NCBI GenBank assembly: GCA_018823285.1
Contig: JAHJIQ010000040.1
Location: 1-35,940, forward strand
Direction of reading: 5' to 3'
Length of the DNA stretch: 35,940 bases
DNA from: Pseudomonadota bacterium
Lineage (GTDB): Bacteria; Desulfobacterota; Desulfobulbia; Desulfobulbales; JAGXFP01
The notes below the pieces were generated by a model. It worked only from the letters and a program-made list of their open reading frames with translations, did not search any database and had not been told where the DNA came from. The translations under genes were made by a program, and so were the position numbers. Shown piece by piece: positions 8,847-17,152 of this stretch. Positions within the stretch are counted from its first letter, which is position 1. Every line of letters starts with the position of its first letter.

Positions 8847-8870
8847 GATTTTCCCGGCAAAGGTGTTCGG

Positions 8871-9860
8871 ATGATATCGATAGTTATCCCCGTGTATAAC
8901 GCAGAAAAACAAATAACCCGATTGTTGGACTCGATTCAGCAGAACAGAGTTGCCGAGACAATTGAGGTGATTGTGGTCGATGATGCCAGCAAAGACGGCA
9001 CTGTGCAGTCGATAAAGAATTATCCGGTCAGAATTTTTGAAAACGCTACCAATTCCGGCAGTGCCTGCAGCAGGAATCGAGGGGTCAAGGAAGCTCGCGG
9101 GGAACTGGTCGTCTTTTTTGATGCGGATGTCGTTTTGCAGGAGAACACGCTGCAATCGCTACTGGAGAGAGCGAAGGAATTGTCAGAAAAAGACGCCTAT
9201 ATCGGGATCTATTCAAAAAATCCGGTTGAAAAAGGTTTTGTTCCTGAATTCAAGGCCTTGCTCGACTTTTTCCATTGGCTGCCGGTGCAAAGTTTAGAGG
9301 TGACATCTTTTGAGCCACGATGCGCGATCTTGAGGAAAAAGGCTTTTCTTGAGGTCGGCGGCTTTGATGAAAAGATTAAAGGGGCTGATGTGGAAGATTA
9401 TGAATTCGGCTACAGGCTTCTGGCCGCCGGCGGAAAAATTTATCTCGATAAAAACATCCAGGTCGATCATCACTTTCCGGTAAAGATGAGCACGATAGTG
9501 AAGAATTTTTTTCAGAGAGGGGCCTCGTGGATGAAGTTGTTCCTTGAAAGGAAAGAATTCGATAATGCGGTGACGACGAAAGGCGCCGGTGCCGCATGTA
9601 TGATGGCCTTTGCCGGCGCCGTACTGTTTTTTCCCGGACTGTTTATTCAGGAAGCGGCTTTTTTATGGGGCTTGTCGATGATTCTTTATGTGATATTGGC
9701 ACACAAGTTCCTGGGCTTCGTTCTTCGTGAAAAGGGCGTCCGCTTTATGCTGTTGGCATTTTTCGCGCAATACCTGTTGCATGTTGTTCTCGGGGTGGCG
9801 GCAGTAAAGGGGATAGCAGAATATATTCTGCAAAAGATGGTGGGTCCATGCAAAACCTGA
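8871..9860 (+). CDS. GT2-family glycosyltransferase with C-terminal membrane helices
   Basis: 329 residues. ATG with AAAGG eight bases upstream. A GT-A fold GT2 domain starts at once: ISIVIPVYNAE (2-12), VIVVDDAS (33-40), NSGSACSRNRG (61-71), and the metal-binding FFDADV (82-87; Asp84, Asp86). GGFDE and GADVEDYEFG (171-180) supply the acceptor-side ED motif. Residues about 235-320 hold two to three hydrophobic helices, so the enzyme should sit on the cytoplasmic face of the inner membrane and act on a lipid-linked acceptor. The 13-base overlap with the following radical SAM gene indicates one transcript. Donor and acceptor sugars cannot be read from sequence. Confidence 0.9.
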   Translation: MISIVIPVYNAEKQITRLLDSIQQNRVAETIEVIVVDDASKDGTVQSIKNYPVRIFENATNSGSACSRNRGVKEARGELVVFFDADVVLQENTLQSLLERAKELSEKDAYIGIYSKNPVEKGFVPEFKALLDFFHWLPVQSLEVTSFEPRCAILRKKAFLEVGGFDEKIKGADVEDYEFGYRLLAAGGKIYLDKNIQVDHHFPVKMSTIVKNFFQRGASWMKLFLERKEFDNAVTTKGAGAACMMAFAGAVLFFPGLFIQEAAFLWGLSMILYVILAHKFLGFVLREKGVRFMLLAFFAQYLLHVVLGVAAVKGIAEYILQKMVGPCKT

Positions 9861-11011
9861 GAAGGTTGATCCGGCTTGCTCTCTCATATCTGTCCGGCCG
9901 ACCGGCGTATTTGATCCTGTTTGTCACCTCGCGGTGCAATGCCAGGTGCAAAATGTGTTTTAACTGGCGGAACCAGCAACACAGTTCCGCCAGGGATGAA
10001 TTGACCCTTGATGAGATCGAAAAAATATCCAAAGGGTTCAGTAATCTTTTCCAGTTCACGGTTGCCGGGGGAGAGCCTTTCATCAGGGATGATGTCGCTG
10101 AAATTGTCCGGTGTTTTTACACGAACTCCGGCGCAAGATCGGTGACGTTACCCACCAACGCCTATTTTTCCGAAAAAATTGAAAAAACGGTTCGCAAGAT
10201 TTTGCAGCAATGCCCGGAGTGCCTGTTAAACGTCTGTTTATCCCTGGATGCGTTGGGTGATGAACACGACCGGATCCGGCAGTTGCCGGGAGGATTCAAG
10301 GCGCTGTTGAATACCTATCAAAGACTCAAGGATATTCGTGAAACCAATAGAAACCTGTACATAAAAGTGACCACCGTCCTCTCAAAATTTAATGCAGACC
10401 AGGTGCCGGAAATATTTGATTATGTGCGGGAGAACCTTGAGGTGGACGACCATGAACTTTTATTGGCAAGAGGAGACACCAGAGAGGCGGAGGCCCGGGC
10501 CGTGCCTATGGAAAAGTACCGCCAACTTTTAGAACAGGTGGAGCAAAACGGCGCCCGGAATCTGGAGAAACGGCAATACCAGTTTTCAAGGGTCTTTTAC
10601 GGGTTGTATAAATACATGAACCGGCTGGTGGATGAAGTTTCGGCAACAAAGAAGCTGGTGTTTCCATGTCTGGCCGGTCGGAGATTGGTGGAGATCTATG
10701 ATGACGGGCTCGTCGTCCCCTGTGAGATCCTGCCGGTGTCGGCGGATGGCCGGGATCTGTCGTTCGGCAACATCAGGGACCATGAGTATGACATCAATGC
10801 GATCCTGAAGACCGCTCAAGCCAAAAAAGTGAATGAATATATAGCCGGCAGGAACTGTTGTTGTACTTTTGAGTGTGCGCTGTTGACCAATATCGTTTTT
10901 AATCCGCGGGCTTATCCCGGCTTAATAAGGCATATGTATTGCGCGCACAATAAGCCGCCGGCACAGGAAGAAAACAGGCCGAAAAACCGCGATCATTCTC
11001 AGGCGCCCTGA
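9848..11011 (+). CDS. Radical SAM protein with SPASM-like C-terminal cluster domain
   Basis: 387 residues. The radical SAM signature is CNARCKMC (Cys30, Cys34, Cys37), binding a 4Fe-4S cluster that cleaves S-adenosylmethionine. VAGGEPF (72-78) is the GGE strand. C-terminal cysteines Cys274, Cys292, the run Cys337-Cys338-Cys339 and Cys343 suggest an auxiliary iron-sulfur cluster of SPASM or twitch type; YDDGLVVPCEILP is typical of that domain. The CCC run is unusual. It overlaps the GT2 gene by 13 bases and is convergent with the methyltransferase gene downstream. Family members modify peptides, sugars or lipids; in this setting a sugar or lipid substrate is my guess. Family call strong, substrate unknown. 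Confidence 0.9.
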   Translation: MQNLRRLIRLALSYLSGRPAYLILFVTSRCNARCKMCFNWRNQQHSSARDELTLDEIEKISKGFSNLFQFTVAGGEPFIRDDVAEIVRCFYTNSGARSVTLPTNAYFSEKIEKTVRKILQQCPECLLNVCLSLDALGDEHDRIRQLPGGFKALLNTYQRLKDIRETNRNLYIKVTTVLSKFNADQVPEIFDYVRENLEVDDHELLLARGDTREAEARAVPMEKYRQLLEQVEQNGARNLEKRQYQFSRVFYGLYKYMNRLVDEVSATKKLVFPCLAGRRLVEIYDDGLVVPCEILPVSADGRDLSFGNIRDHEYDINAILKTAQAKKVNEYIAGRNCCCTFECALLTNIVFNPRAYPGLIRHMYCAHNKPPAQEENRPKNRDHSQAP

Positions 11012-11048
11012 AAGTTGACCGTTTGGCAAAAAGTCTATAGCCGCAGAC

Positions 11049-11711
11049 TCACTCGAAAAAGATAAATGAGTAATCACCCGAATAACCCGTCTCGGCGAAA
11101 ATATATTCCCATTCCTCCGGCGTGAAGAACGCTTCGCAGGTCAACTGCCAGTGGAGCAGGTTGGCCTTCTCCTCTTCGTTGCGATAAGACTCGACCACCA
11201 GATAGGAATTGCCGCTCTTGACCCGCTCCAGCTCCCTCAGTGCCGCCATCAGATCGAAGAGATACAGGTTGTGCAGGGTGGTCAGGGAGAGAATGAAATC
11301 GAAGGATTGATCCTGGTAGGGGAGTTGGCGGGCGTGGCCGAGATCCAGGAATGGCCGGATTTCCTCCTTGGCGTTTTCAAGGGCGTATGGGGAGATATCC
11401 AGGCCCCGGACCACGAGCCCCGGCAGGATCCGTTTCAGTTCATAGAGCAGAAATCCCTTGCCGCAGCCCACATCCAGCACCCGCTGGCCGTCCTGTAGGC
11501 CGTAATGATCAATCAGGCGGCGAGCCATGGGTTCCCATCGTCCATCGTAATGGAATCCGCCGTAGCCGTTTCTTCGGTCGCCGTCCCAGTATTCATAATC
11601 AAAGCGTTTGGCGATGGCGGCGCGTTCCGCCTTATCCCCGTGCCGGACCCGTTCGAGATAATCACGTTTGGTTCGCGTATGCTCGGTGGTCATGAAGTCG
11701 ATGTAAGACAT
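11049..11711 (-). CDS. Class I SAM-dependent methyltransferase
   Basis: 220 residues. Start: ATG with GAGGA eight bases upstream. Motif I is VLDVGCGKG (78-86), the SAM-binding loop; LDISPYAL is the acidic motif II region; SFDFILSLTTLHNL covers motif post-I/IV; a C-terminal strand ends FIFFE. The chain length is normal for a small Rossmann-fold methyltransferase. It is the last gene of a minus-strand group whose upstream genes are two radical SAM enzymes, 104 bases after the nearest stop, so it may be cotranscribed. It likely methylates the same product; whether O-, N- or C-directed is not visible. Confidence 0.88.
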   Translation of the reverse strand: MSYIDFMTTEHTRTKRDYLERVRHGDKAERAAIAKRFDYEYWDGDRRNGYGGFHYDGRWEPMARRLIDHYGLQDGQRVLDVGCGKGFLLYELKRILPGLVVRGLDISPYALENAKEEIRPFLDLGHARQLPYQDQSFDFILSLTTLHNLYLFDLMAALRELERVKSGNSYLVVESYRNEEEKANLLHWQLTCEAFFTPEEWEYIFAETGYSGDYSFIFFE

Positions 11712-11815
11712 GATGCGGTTCCTCTTTTTGAGTCCCTTCCAGATTGTTTTCGTGTTTCAAAAAAGTATCGGGAAAGGGACTCTACCGTTTTGAAAAAATA
11801 TTTCCATCAAGGGTG

Positions 11816-12895
11816 TTAGACGAATTCCAGATGATCCGGGTCCGATTCAAAATAATCAAGCAACATATTGTTTTTGAGGATATCGGCGCAGTGATGGCAA
11901 CACTCCGAGCCGGGATCGAGATTTTTGATTCGGTCCCGGGTTGCCGGGGCAAACCAGAAGGTCTTGAAGTCGGTGCCCTTCAGTGAGCCCAGGCGTCCGT
12001 TCTCGGTATAGGCCTTGTCATGGCAGAAGTAGACCTGTTGATCGGCACCGATCACCGCCATGAAATAAATCATCGGGCACCAGTGGAAGTTCTTGTCGTA
12101 GATTCCTTCCTCGTCTTCCGGTTCATAGAGCTTGTCGATGATCGTGAAGTCCGGGGTGGAGAGTTCCCGGCTGGCCCGGTCGATCTGGGCGCGGGCCTCG
12201 GCGTGGATAGCGGTGTGATAGGCCGCGTTTTCCCGGGGGTTGGTGCTGACCACCGCCCCGGAGAGCTTGACGTTGTCGACACCCAGCATCCTGGCATTCC
12301 GGAGGAAGGTGAAGATGTCGGCATGGTTCTCCCGGGTGACGATGAAATTGACCCCAAGAACACAGGTTCGTCCCGGGATGGCGGCGAATTTTTTCAGGTT
12401 ATTGCAGACCCGGTCGAATTCAGTGACGGGAACCCGGCGGATGGCGCTATAGGTATCCGCATCGGCCGCGTCCATCGACACCCGGCACCAGACCGCGTTC
12501 AGCGCCAGGAGTTCGGCCACCTCGCCTGACAGCAACGAACCGTTGGTGAGGGTGGCAATCTTGATCCCGGCCGCCGCGAGCCCCCGGATGGTGTCTGCGA
12601 TATGGGGATAACAGAGCGGCTCACCGCCGCCGCTGAAGGTGACCGCCTTGACTCCCATGGCGGCAAAATCGTCGATAAGTTCCCGCATTTTCTCCCAGGG
12701 GATCCGGTCCTCTTCCCGGAGCCGTTCGCTCAAGTAGAGATCGGGATTCCGGTAACAGCAGTAGGAGCAATGGTGGTTGCAGCGGTTGGTCGGTTTCAGC
12801 CGGATATGGATGGGGGCGGGAACGCCTCCTGCCTTCAATTGGACCAGGCGATCGGCGAAATGGAAGATTTTGGTGCTGGTGTAGACTTTTCCCAT
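11816..12895 (-). CDS. Radical SAM/SPASM-domain protein
   Basis: 359 residues. Start: ATG preceded by AAGGGAA. The signature CNHHCSYC (Cys39, Cys43, Cys46) is followed by FSGGGEPL (87-94). At the C-terminus, WCPMIYFMAVIGA (Cys273), VYFCHDK (Cys291), LGSLKGTDFKTFW and ECCHHC (Cys332, Cys333, Cys336) form a SPASM-type domain that would carry one or more auxiliary iron-sulfur clusters. SPASM proteins in general modify peptides or small substrates. Here the 11-base gap to the cobalamin-type radical SAM gene upstream shows cotranscription. A peptide substrate gene was looked for nearby and not seen. Family call strong. Confidence 0.92.
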   Translation of the reverse strand: MGKVYTSTKIFHFADRLVQLKAGGVPAPIHIRLKPTNRCNHHCSYCCYRNPDLYLSERLREEDRIPWEKMRELIDDFAAMGVKAVTFSGGGEPLCYPHIADTIRGLAAAGIKIATLTNGSLLSGEVAELLALNAVWCRVSMDAADADTYSAIRRVPVTEFDRVCNNLKKFAAIPGRTCVLGVNFIVTRENHADIFTFLRNARMLGVDNVKLSGAVVSTNPRENAAYHTAIHAEARAQIDRASRELSTPDFTIIDKLYEPEDEEGIYDKNFHWCPMIYFMAVIGADQQVYFCHDKAYTENGRLGSLKGTDFKTFWFAPATRDRIKNLDPGSECCHHCADILKNNMLLDYFESDPDHLEFV

Positions 12896-12906
12896 GATGA
12901 GTTCCC

Positions 12907-14319
12907 TTAGAGCGAATTGATGGCAAACATTCCCTTGAAGTTCCCCCGGAATTCCGGCCAGCTCCGCATGGAAAGTAAACGCCGGATCATGTAGCCAGGC
13001 CGCAGGTAGAATTCCTTGTAGGAACGTTCGAGAAATTTTTTGTACCAGTCAACAGGGACATCCGGCGGTACATAGATCAAGGCATCGTGGTCGAGGGTGG
13101 AGCTTGCGCCGGAAAAGTCGAAGTTGTATCCCTGGCTGGTGAGTTGCTGGTAAAAGGTGGTGCCGGGAAAGGGGACGAACTTGTTGAAATGGGCAAAATC
13201 GAGATCGAGTTCTTTCGCGAAATCAAGCGTCTTCTGCAATGATTCAGGGGTCTCCGCCGGGGTTCCGACAATAAAATCGGCCCGGACCCTCAGCCCGGCT
13301 TCCCTTGCCCAGCGCACGGCGCGGCGGTTCATTGCCACGGTATTTTTCTTGCCCAGGGAAGCAAGCACCCCGTCATCCCCCGATTCAAGGCCGTAGAGCA
13401 CCTGCCAGCAGCCCGAATCACGCATCATCTTCAGCAGGTCGAGGTCCACCGCCTCGGCCTTGGTAAGACAGGTCCAGGGAATCCGGGCAAAATCCGTTTT
13501 CATCCCCTGACAGATGGCGGTCAGCCGGTTGCTGTTGATGGTAAAGGTGTCATCGAAGAAACGGATCTCCCTCGCGCCGTGGGTATTGACCACCTGATCG
13601 ATTTCCGTAAGAACGTTGTCCGCACTCCTGGCCCGGTAGCGCTCTCCGAAGATGGCCCGGTCGCAGAAATTACAGCGGGACGGGCAGCCGCGACTGGTCA
13701 TGATATGGGCGAGCGGAAGCTGTCGGTATGAGGCGGCGGTGGGGGAGTAGGCGGTCAAAGGCGGCAGGAGATGCCGGGCCGGGAAGGGGATCAGGTCAAG
13801 GTCAGCAATGGGGGCGCGGGGCGCCGTGATAACCGGTAGGCCATCCCGGAGAAAGGCCAGGCCGGGAACCGTGGCGAAATCCGTTTCCCGGTTGCCGATT
13901 TTATGTAAAAGTTCACAAAAGGTTTCTTCCCCTTCTCCGAGAATCAGAAAATCAAAGGTTTCCGCAGCCAGGGCATGGTCGGTCATGGCCGTGGGGTGTG
14001 ATCCGCCGGCGACCAGAATCACTCCGGGAGAGGCTTCTTTCAGAACCTTGGCCGCTTGAATACAGTTAGTGAAGGAAGGGGTCTTGGCGGTGATCCCCAC
14101 CACATCAGGCCTGAATTCACGGCCCAGAGCCGCCATGGTCGACCAGTCCGGGGTGATGGTGCCGTCGTGAATCCGGACCTCATGACCGTCCTGTTCGGCA
14201 ACAGCGGCAAGATAGGCCAGACCAAGGGATGGAATGGCGTTCTCAACCCCGGCAAACCGTTTTTTTTCGCCGCCCATGTCGATGGACCCGAATGGCGGAT
14301 CAATAAGGAGGATTTTCAT
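12907..14319 (-). CDS. B12-binding-domain radical SAM protein (first of three in the window)
   Basis: 470 residues. The N-terminal Rossmann-like cobalamin-type domain spans about 1-170: KILLIDPPFG, LAYLAAVAE, VVGITAKTP, VAGGSHPT (103-110) and LGEGEETF (127-134). The radical SAM signature GCPSRCNFC (Cys212, Cys216, Cys219) follows, then FFDDTF and GLESGDDGV. The DxHxxG histidine motif of base-off cobalamin binding is absent, as in most of this class. The C-terminus has SYKEFYLRP, a motif shared with the genes at 21228 and 27096. Class members catalyse radical methylations and ring rearrangements of lipids, sugars and pigments. First gene of a three-gene minus-strand operon. Confidence 0.92.
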   Translation of the reverse strand: MKILLIDPPFGSIDMGGEKKRFAGVENAIPSLGLAYLAAVAEQDGHEVRIHDGTITPDWSTMAALGREFRPDVVGITAKTPSFTNCIQAAKVLKEASPGVILVAGGSHPTAMTDHALAAETFDFLILGEGEETFCELLHKIGNRETDFATVPGLAFLRDGLPVITAPRAPIADLDLIPFPARHLLPPLTAYSPTAASYRQLPLAHIMTSRGCPSRCNFCDRAIFGERYRARSADNVLTEIDQVVNTHGAREIRFFDDTFTINSNRLTAICQGMKTDFARIPWTCLTKAEAVDLDLLKMMRDSGCWQVLYGLESGDDGVLASLGKKNTVAMNRRAVRWAREAGLRVRADFIVGTPAETPESLQKTLDFAKELDLDFAHFNKFVPFPGTTFYQQLTSQGYNFDFSGASSTLDHDALIYVPPDVPVDWYKKFLERSYKEFYLRPGYMIRRLLSMRSWPEFRGNFKGMFAINSL

Positions 14320-14389
14320 CTGGCTGGAGCCCCTTTCTGTCTCCCTGTCCCCGGTATTGACGAAGGCTGGAGAAGAGTTTGAACTGGTT

Positions 14390-14413
14390 ATAATACCCCG
14401 GTTCTGGTATTAT
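14390..14413. promoter_or_regulatory. Perfect 8-bp inverted repeat between divergent genes, candidate operator
   Basis: ATAATACC (14390-14397), eight bases, then the exact complement GGTATTAT (14406-14413). It lies between the divergent radical SAM operon and the OmpA-domain gene. The left arm overlaps TATAAT at 14389-14394, a possible -10 element, though I found no well-spaced -35 for it. A dimeric regulator site controlling both sides is plausible but unproven. Confidence 0.5.
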
Positions 14414-14424
14414 GTCCAAGATAA

Positions 14425-14455
14425 GGTGATCCCGCTGAAAGTTCAACCGATCACC
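14425..14455. promoter_or_regulatory. 7-bp inverted repeat in the leader of the OmpA-domain gene
   Basis: GGTGATC (14425-14431) and GATCACC (14449-14455) are exact complements separated by 17 bases. It could form an mRNA hairpin in the 5' leader or be a second operator half-site pair. No T-run follows, so it is not a standard terminator. Confidence 0.35.
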
Positions 14456-14510
14456 CTGATGATTCACTGGTCTTCATGTTCACGTACAACTTCTTTATTT
14501 GAGGATTTTC

Positions 14511-15746
14511 ATGTTGAAAAGAATTTTGCCGCTCCTGTTCTGTATCGTCTTCTGTCTGCCTGCTCCGGGCCATGCCATCCCCGGCTATATGAAACTCCGG
14601 ATGGGAACCATGTCGGGCCAGGTCGTTTATGAGGATAAGCCCCTCAGTAATTACCTGGTCGCCTTTTTCAATGTCGAGAAGGGGCTCCCCCCGATTAAAG
14701 GCCAAACAGGGCGTATCCCTGACTTCGGGGCGTTCACCGACGAAGAGGGCAAGTTTGCCATGAAACTCCTCACCGGGGATTACTATATCGGAGTTCTCAA
14801 TCGTCCCCGCGATGGACAGCCGGGCCCTCCCAGAACAGGTGAGACCTATTATTTTGCCGACGGTGGTCAGGGGAAACTGCGGCGGCTGTATATCGAGGAT
14901 TTCAAGGATATTGATTATGGTGTCATTTCCTGTTCCCCACCCGATGTTTTTAATGAAACCGAACAGGGTTTTGTCCTGAAAGGGTTCGTCTATAACGGTG
15001 AGGAATCCGAAGTGCCATATCCCAATGCTATTGTCCTGGCCAGAAAAAAACCGACATTTGGCCGGCCGGATTATATCTCGGCCCCCACCGGGAAAGACGG
15101 CAGCTTTACGCTCGATGTTCAACCCGACACGAAATTTTATCTTTTTGCCCGCGCCGCTTTGAGCGGTGAGCGCCCCAATCCCGGTGATACGATCGGTCAG
15201 TACAGTTCATCCCAGGAGGCCATCGCTGTCAAGGGACCGCAGGCTGGATCAGAAGGTCCTGAGATTACGGTAAAATTTAATGATGCCATAGCCCTTGAAG
15301 GCAAGAAGGGCGAGGTCCTTGACGGGATAGCCATCTATATGTACGCCATGCCGGATCAGGGGGAAATGCAGGAAAAGTACAGGGGAACAACCGAGGGGCT
15401 GAATTTTCTGGCCGACAACTCCAAACAGAATATCACATTTGCTTCCGGGAGTGCTACCCTTACAGAGAAAGCTGAAGTCGAACTGGACAACTGGGTCAAG
15501 GTCCTGACCGATCAGCCCGATCTCCACGTGGAGATCCGAGCATATGCCGACAGCATCGGCAGTGAACTTTCCAACCTGGAACTCTCGAAACAGCGGGCTG
15601 ATGCCGCTGCTGCGTATATGATCGGCCAGGGTATCATCCCGAGCAGGATAACGAGTGAAGGGCTGGGGGAAGAAAATCCGGTGGCGGATAATCATACTGA
15701 AGAGGGGCGGAGTCAGAATCGTCGGGTCGAACTCAATTTTCGATGA
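14511..15746 (+). CDS. Outer-membrane/periplasmic protein with C-terminal OmpA peptidoglycan-binding domain
   Basis: 411 residues. I chose ATG 14511 over an in-frame TTG at 14499 because GAGG at 14501-14504 sits six bases before it and it gives a clean signal peptide, MLKRILPLLFCIVF then CLPAPGHA. After cleavage come two beta-sandwich segments like carboxypeptidase-regulatory domains (MSGQVVYEDKPLSNYLVAFF, then LKGFVYNGEE). Residues about 307-411 form an OmpA-like domain: NITFASGSATL, IRAYADSIG, NLELSKQRADA, ITSEGLGEENP and SQNRRVEL, the residues that bind meso-diaminopimelate in peptidoglycan. Role: envelope anchoring, possibly carrying or contacting surface glycan. Monocistronic, divergent from the radical SAM operon. 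Confidence 0.88.
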   Translation: MLKRILPLLFCIVFCLPAPGHAIPGYMKLRMGTMSGQVVYEDKPLSNYLVAFFNVEKGLPPIKGQTGRIPDFGAFTDEEGKFAMKLLTGDYYIGVLNRPRDGQPGPPRTGETYYFADGGQGKLRRLYIEDFKDIDYGVISCSPPDVFNETEQGFVLKGFVYNGEESEVPYPNAIVLARKKPTFGRPDYISAPTGKDGSFTLDVQPDTKFYLFARAALSGERPNPGDTIGQYSSSQEAIAVKGPQAGSEGPEITVKFNDAIALEGKKGEVLDGIAIYMYAMPDQGEMQEKYRGTTEGLNFLADNSKQNITFASGSATLTEKAEVELDNWVKVLTDQPDLHVEIRAYADSIGSELSNLELSKQRADAAAAYMIGQGIIPSRITSEGLGEENPVADNHTEEGRSQNRRVELNFR

Positions 15747-15842
15747 TTCAGGTGTAAGTCGACTCATGGGGCACATCTTCACACGCTCAATCCGGTGCCC
15801 GCATGGCCATCTGCTTTCTGAGCACCTTGTGGCCACTGTCAC

Positions 15843-15886
15843 TCACCTTTCGGGTAGAAGCCTCGATGTCTTCACTTGCTTATGGG
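15843..15886 (+). repeat. Dispersed repeat family 1, partial copy D
   Basis: CACCTTTCGGGTAGAAGCCT followed by CGATGTCT matches the left end of copy A (CACCCTTCGGGTATAAGTCT then CGATGTCT, 8715 onward). The hairpin units are not recognisable here. It sits in the 266-base gap between the OmpA-domain gene and the aminotransferase gene; the rest of that gap holds nothing I can name. Confidence 0.55.
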
Positions 15887-16012
15887 AACAATACCATCTC
15901 CACGGTGATCCCTCCTTTCCATCCACTCTGCCGTCCTTCGGGTAACCAATATTTTCAGGAAGGCAAAAGTGACTCGGAATAAAGAAACGAAAAATATTGA
16001 AGATAAAAGTAT

Positions 16013-17152
16013 ATGACAAAAGCAAAGAGGAATCATTTTATTCCGGTGTGTGAGCCGGTTATCGGCAAGCGTGAAGAGCAGTACGTTTTAGAATGTCTGC
16101 GTACGCGCTGGATATCATCAGCCGGCAAATACGTCGATCGGTTTGAGGAGTTGATGGCCAAGCATTATGGGGTTAAGCATGCAGTGGCGGTAGCGAATGG
16201 GACCTGCGCTGTTCATGCGGCCCTCCTGGCTGCCGGGGTTGGCCCGGAGGATGAGGTGATTATTCCTGATTTTACCCTGATCGTATCAGCCAGCCAGGTC
16301 ATCATGACTGGAGCTCAACCGGTCCTGGTTGATGTTGATCCGGATACATGGTGTATGGATCCTGAGCAGGTTGAAAAGAAAATTACCAGGCGAACCAAAG
16401 TGATCATGCCGGTTCACATGTATGGCCATCCGGCTGATATGGGGGCACTGAAAAAAATAGCCCGAAAACATGGAATAAAAGTTGTTGCCGACTGCGCTCA
16501 GGCCCATGGGGTTGAGTATCAGGGCAGTGAAAAGGCTATTCTGGGTGATATGGGGACATTCAGTTTTTATGGGAACAAGGTACTTACAACCGGTGAAGGT
16601 GGGATGGTTGTTACCGATAATACTCAATTCGCAGATAAGGTCAGGCTGTTACGTAACCAGGCATTTGTTAAACCGCGTTTTCATCATAGTGAACTGGGGT
16701 ATAATTACAGGATTACCAACATCCAGGCTGCAATCGGGACCGCCCAGGTCGAGCAATTTGCCAAACTGGTAAAGATGAAACGTCGGGTGGGCAAGGCATA
16801 TCTGAAGGGTTTGAAAGGTATTGATGGCCTGCGTTTACCTGTTGAGAAAGAATGGGCCAAAAATGTGTACTGGATGTTTGGAATGGTGCTTGAGAAACCA
16901 ATAAAAATCAGTCGTGATCATCTGATGGAAAAACTCCGTGAGCGTGGTGTGGATTCACGCGCTTTTTTTTATCCGATGCATCAGCAGAAGGTTTTTCGTA
17001 AAAATAGGCAGGACAATTTCCCTGCGGTCAATGGCAAATATCCGGTTTCAAAATATCTTGGGGCTCAGGGGCTGTATCTGCCTTCCGGTGCAGAAATTTC
17101 ACAGGACGATATTCGTTATGTGTGTGACACTGTGAAGGAACTCATTCAATGA
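16013..17152 (+). CDS. DegT/DnrJ/EryC1/StrS-family sugar aminotransferase
   Basis: 379 residues, normal full length. The N-terminus PVCEPVIGKREEQYV, then RTRWISSAGKYV, and HAVAVANGTCAVHAAL (56-71) are typical of PLP sugar aminotransferases of the GDP-perosamine-synthase kind. VVADCAQAHG holds Asp160, which contacts the PLP ring nitrogen. SFYGNKVLTTGEGGM (184-198) holds Lys189, the Schiff-base lysine. YNYRITNIQAAIG is the family's helix motif. Role: transfers an amino group from glutamate to a keto-nucleotide sugar in the cytoplasm. It overlaps the downstream GT2 gene in ATGA, so the two are cotranslated. The specific sugar (perosamine or other) remains a guess. Only a weak ribosome site is visible. 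Confidence 0.92.
   Translation: MTKAKRNHFIPVCEPVIGKREEQYVLECLRTRWISSAGKYVDRFEELMAKHYGVKHAVAVANGTCAVHAALLAAGVGPEDEVIIPDFTLIVSASQVIMTGAQPVLVDVDPDTWCMDPEQVEKKITRRTKVIMPVHMYGHPADMGALKKIARKHGIKVVADCAQAHGVEYQGSEKAILGDMGTFSFYGNKVLTTGEGGMVVTDNTQFADKVRLLRNQAFVKPRFHHSELGYNYRITNIQAAIGTAQVEQFAKLVKMKRRVGKAYLKGLKGIDGLRLPVEKEWAKNVYWMFGMVLEKPIKISRDHLMEKLRERGVDSRAFFYPMHQQKVFRKNRQDNFPAVNGKYPVSKYLGAQGLYLPSGAEISQDDIRYVCDTVKELIQ

Noticed and set aside
11032..11049. AGTCT/AGACT hairpin between convergent genes
   Set aside because: Only a five-base stem with no T-run; too weak to call a terminator.
11049..14319. RiPP (peptide) biosynthesis operon, suggested by the SPASM enzyme
   Set aside because: No small precursor gene, leader-binding domain or peptidase was found nearby; the sugar/lipid surroundings fit better.
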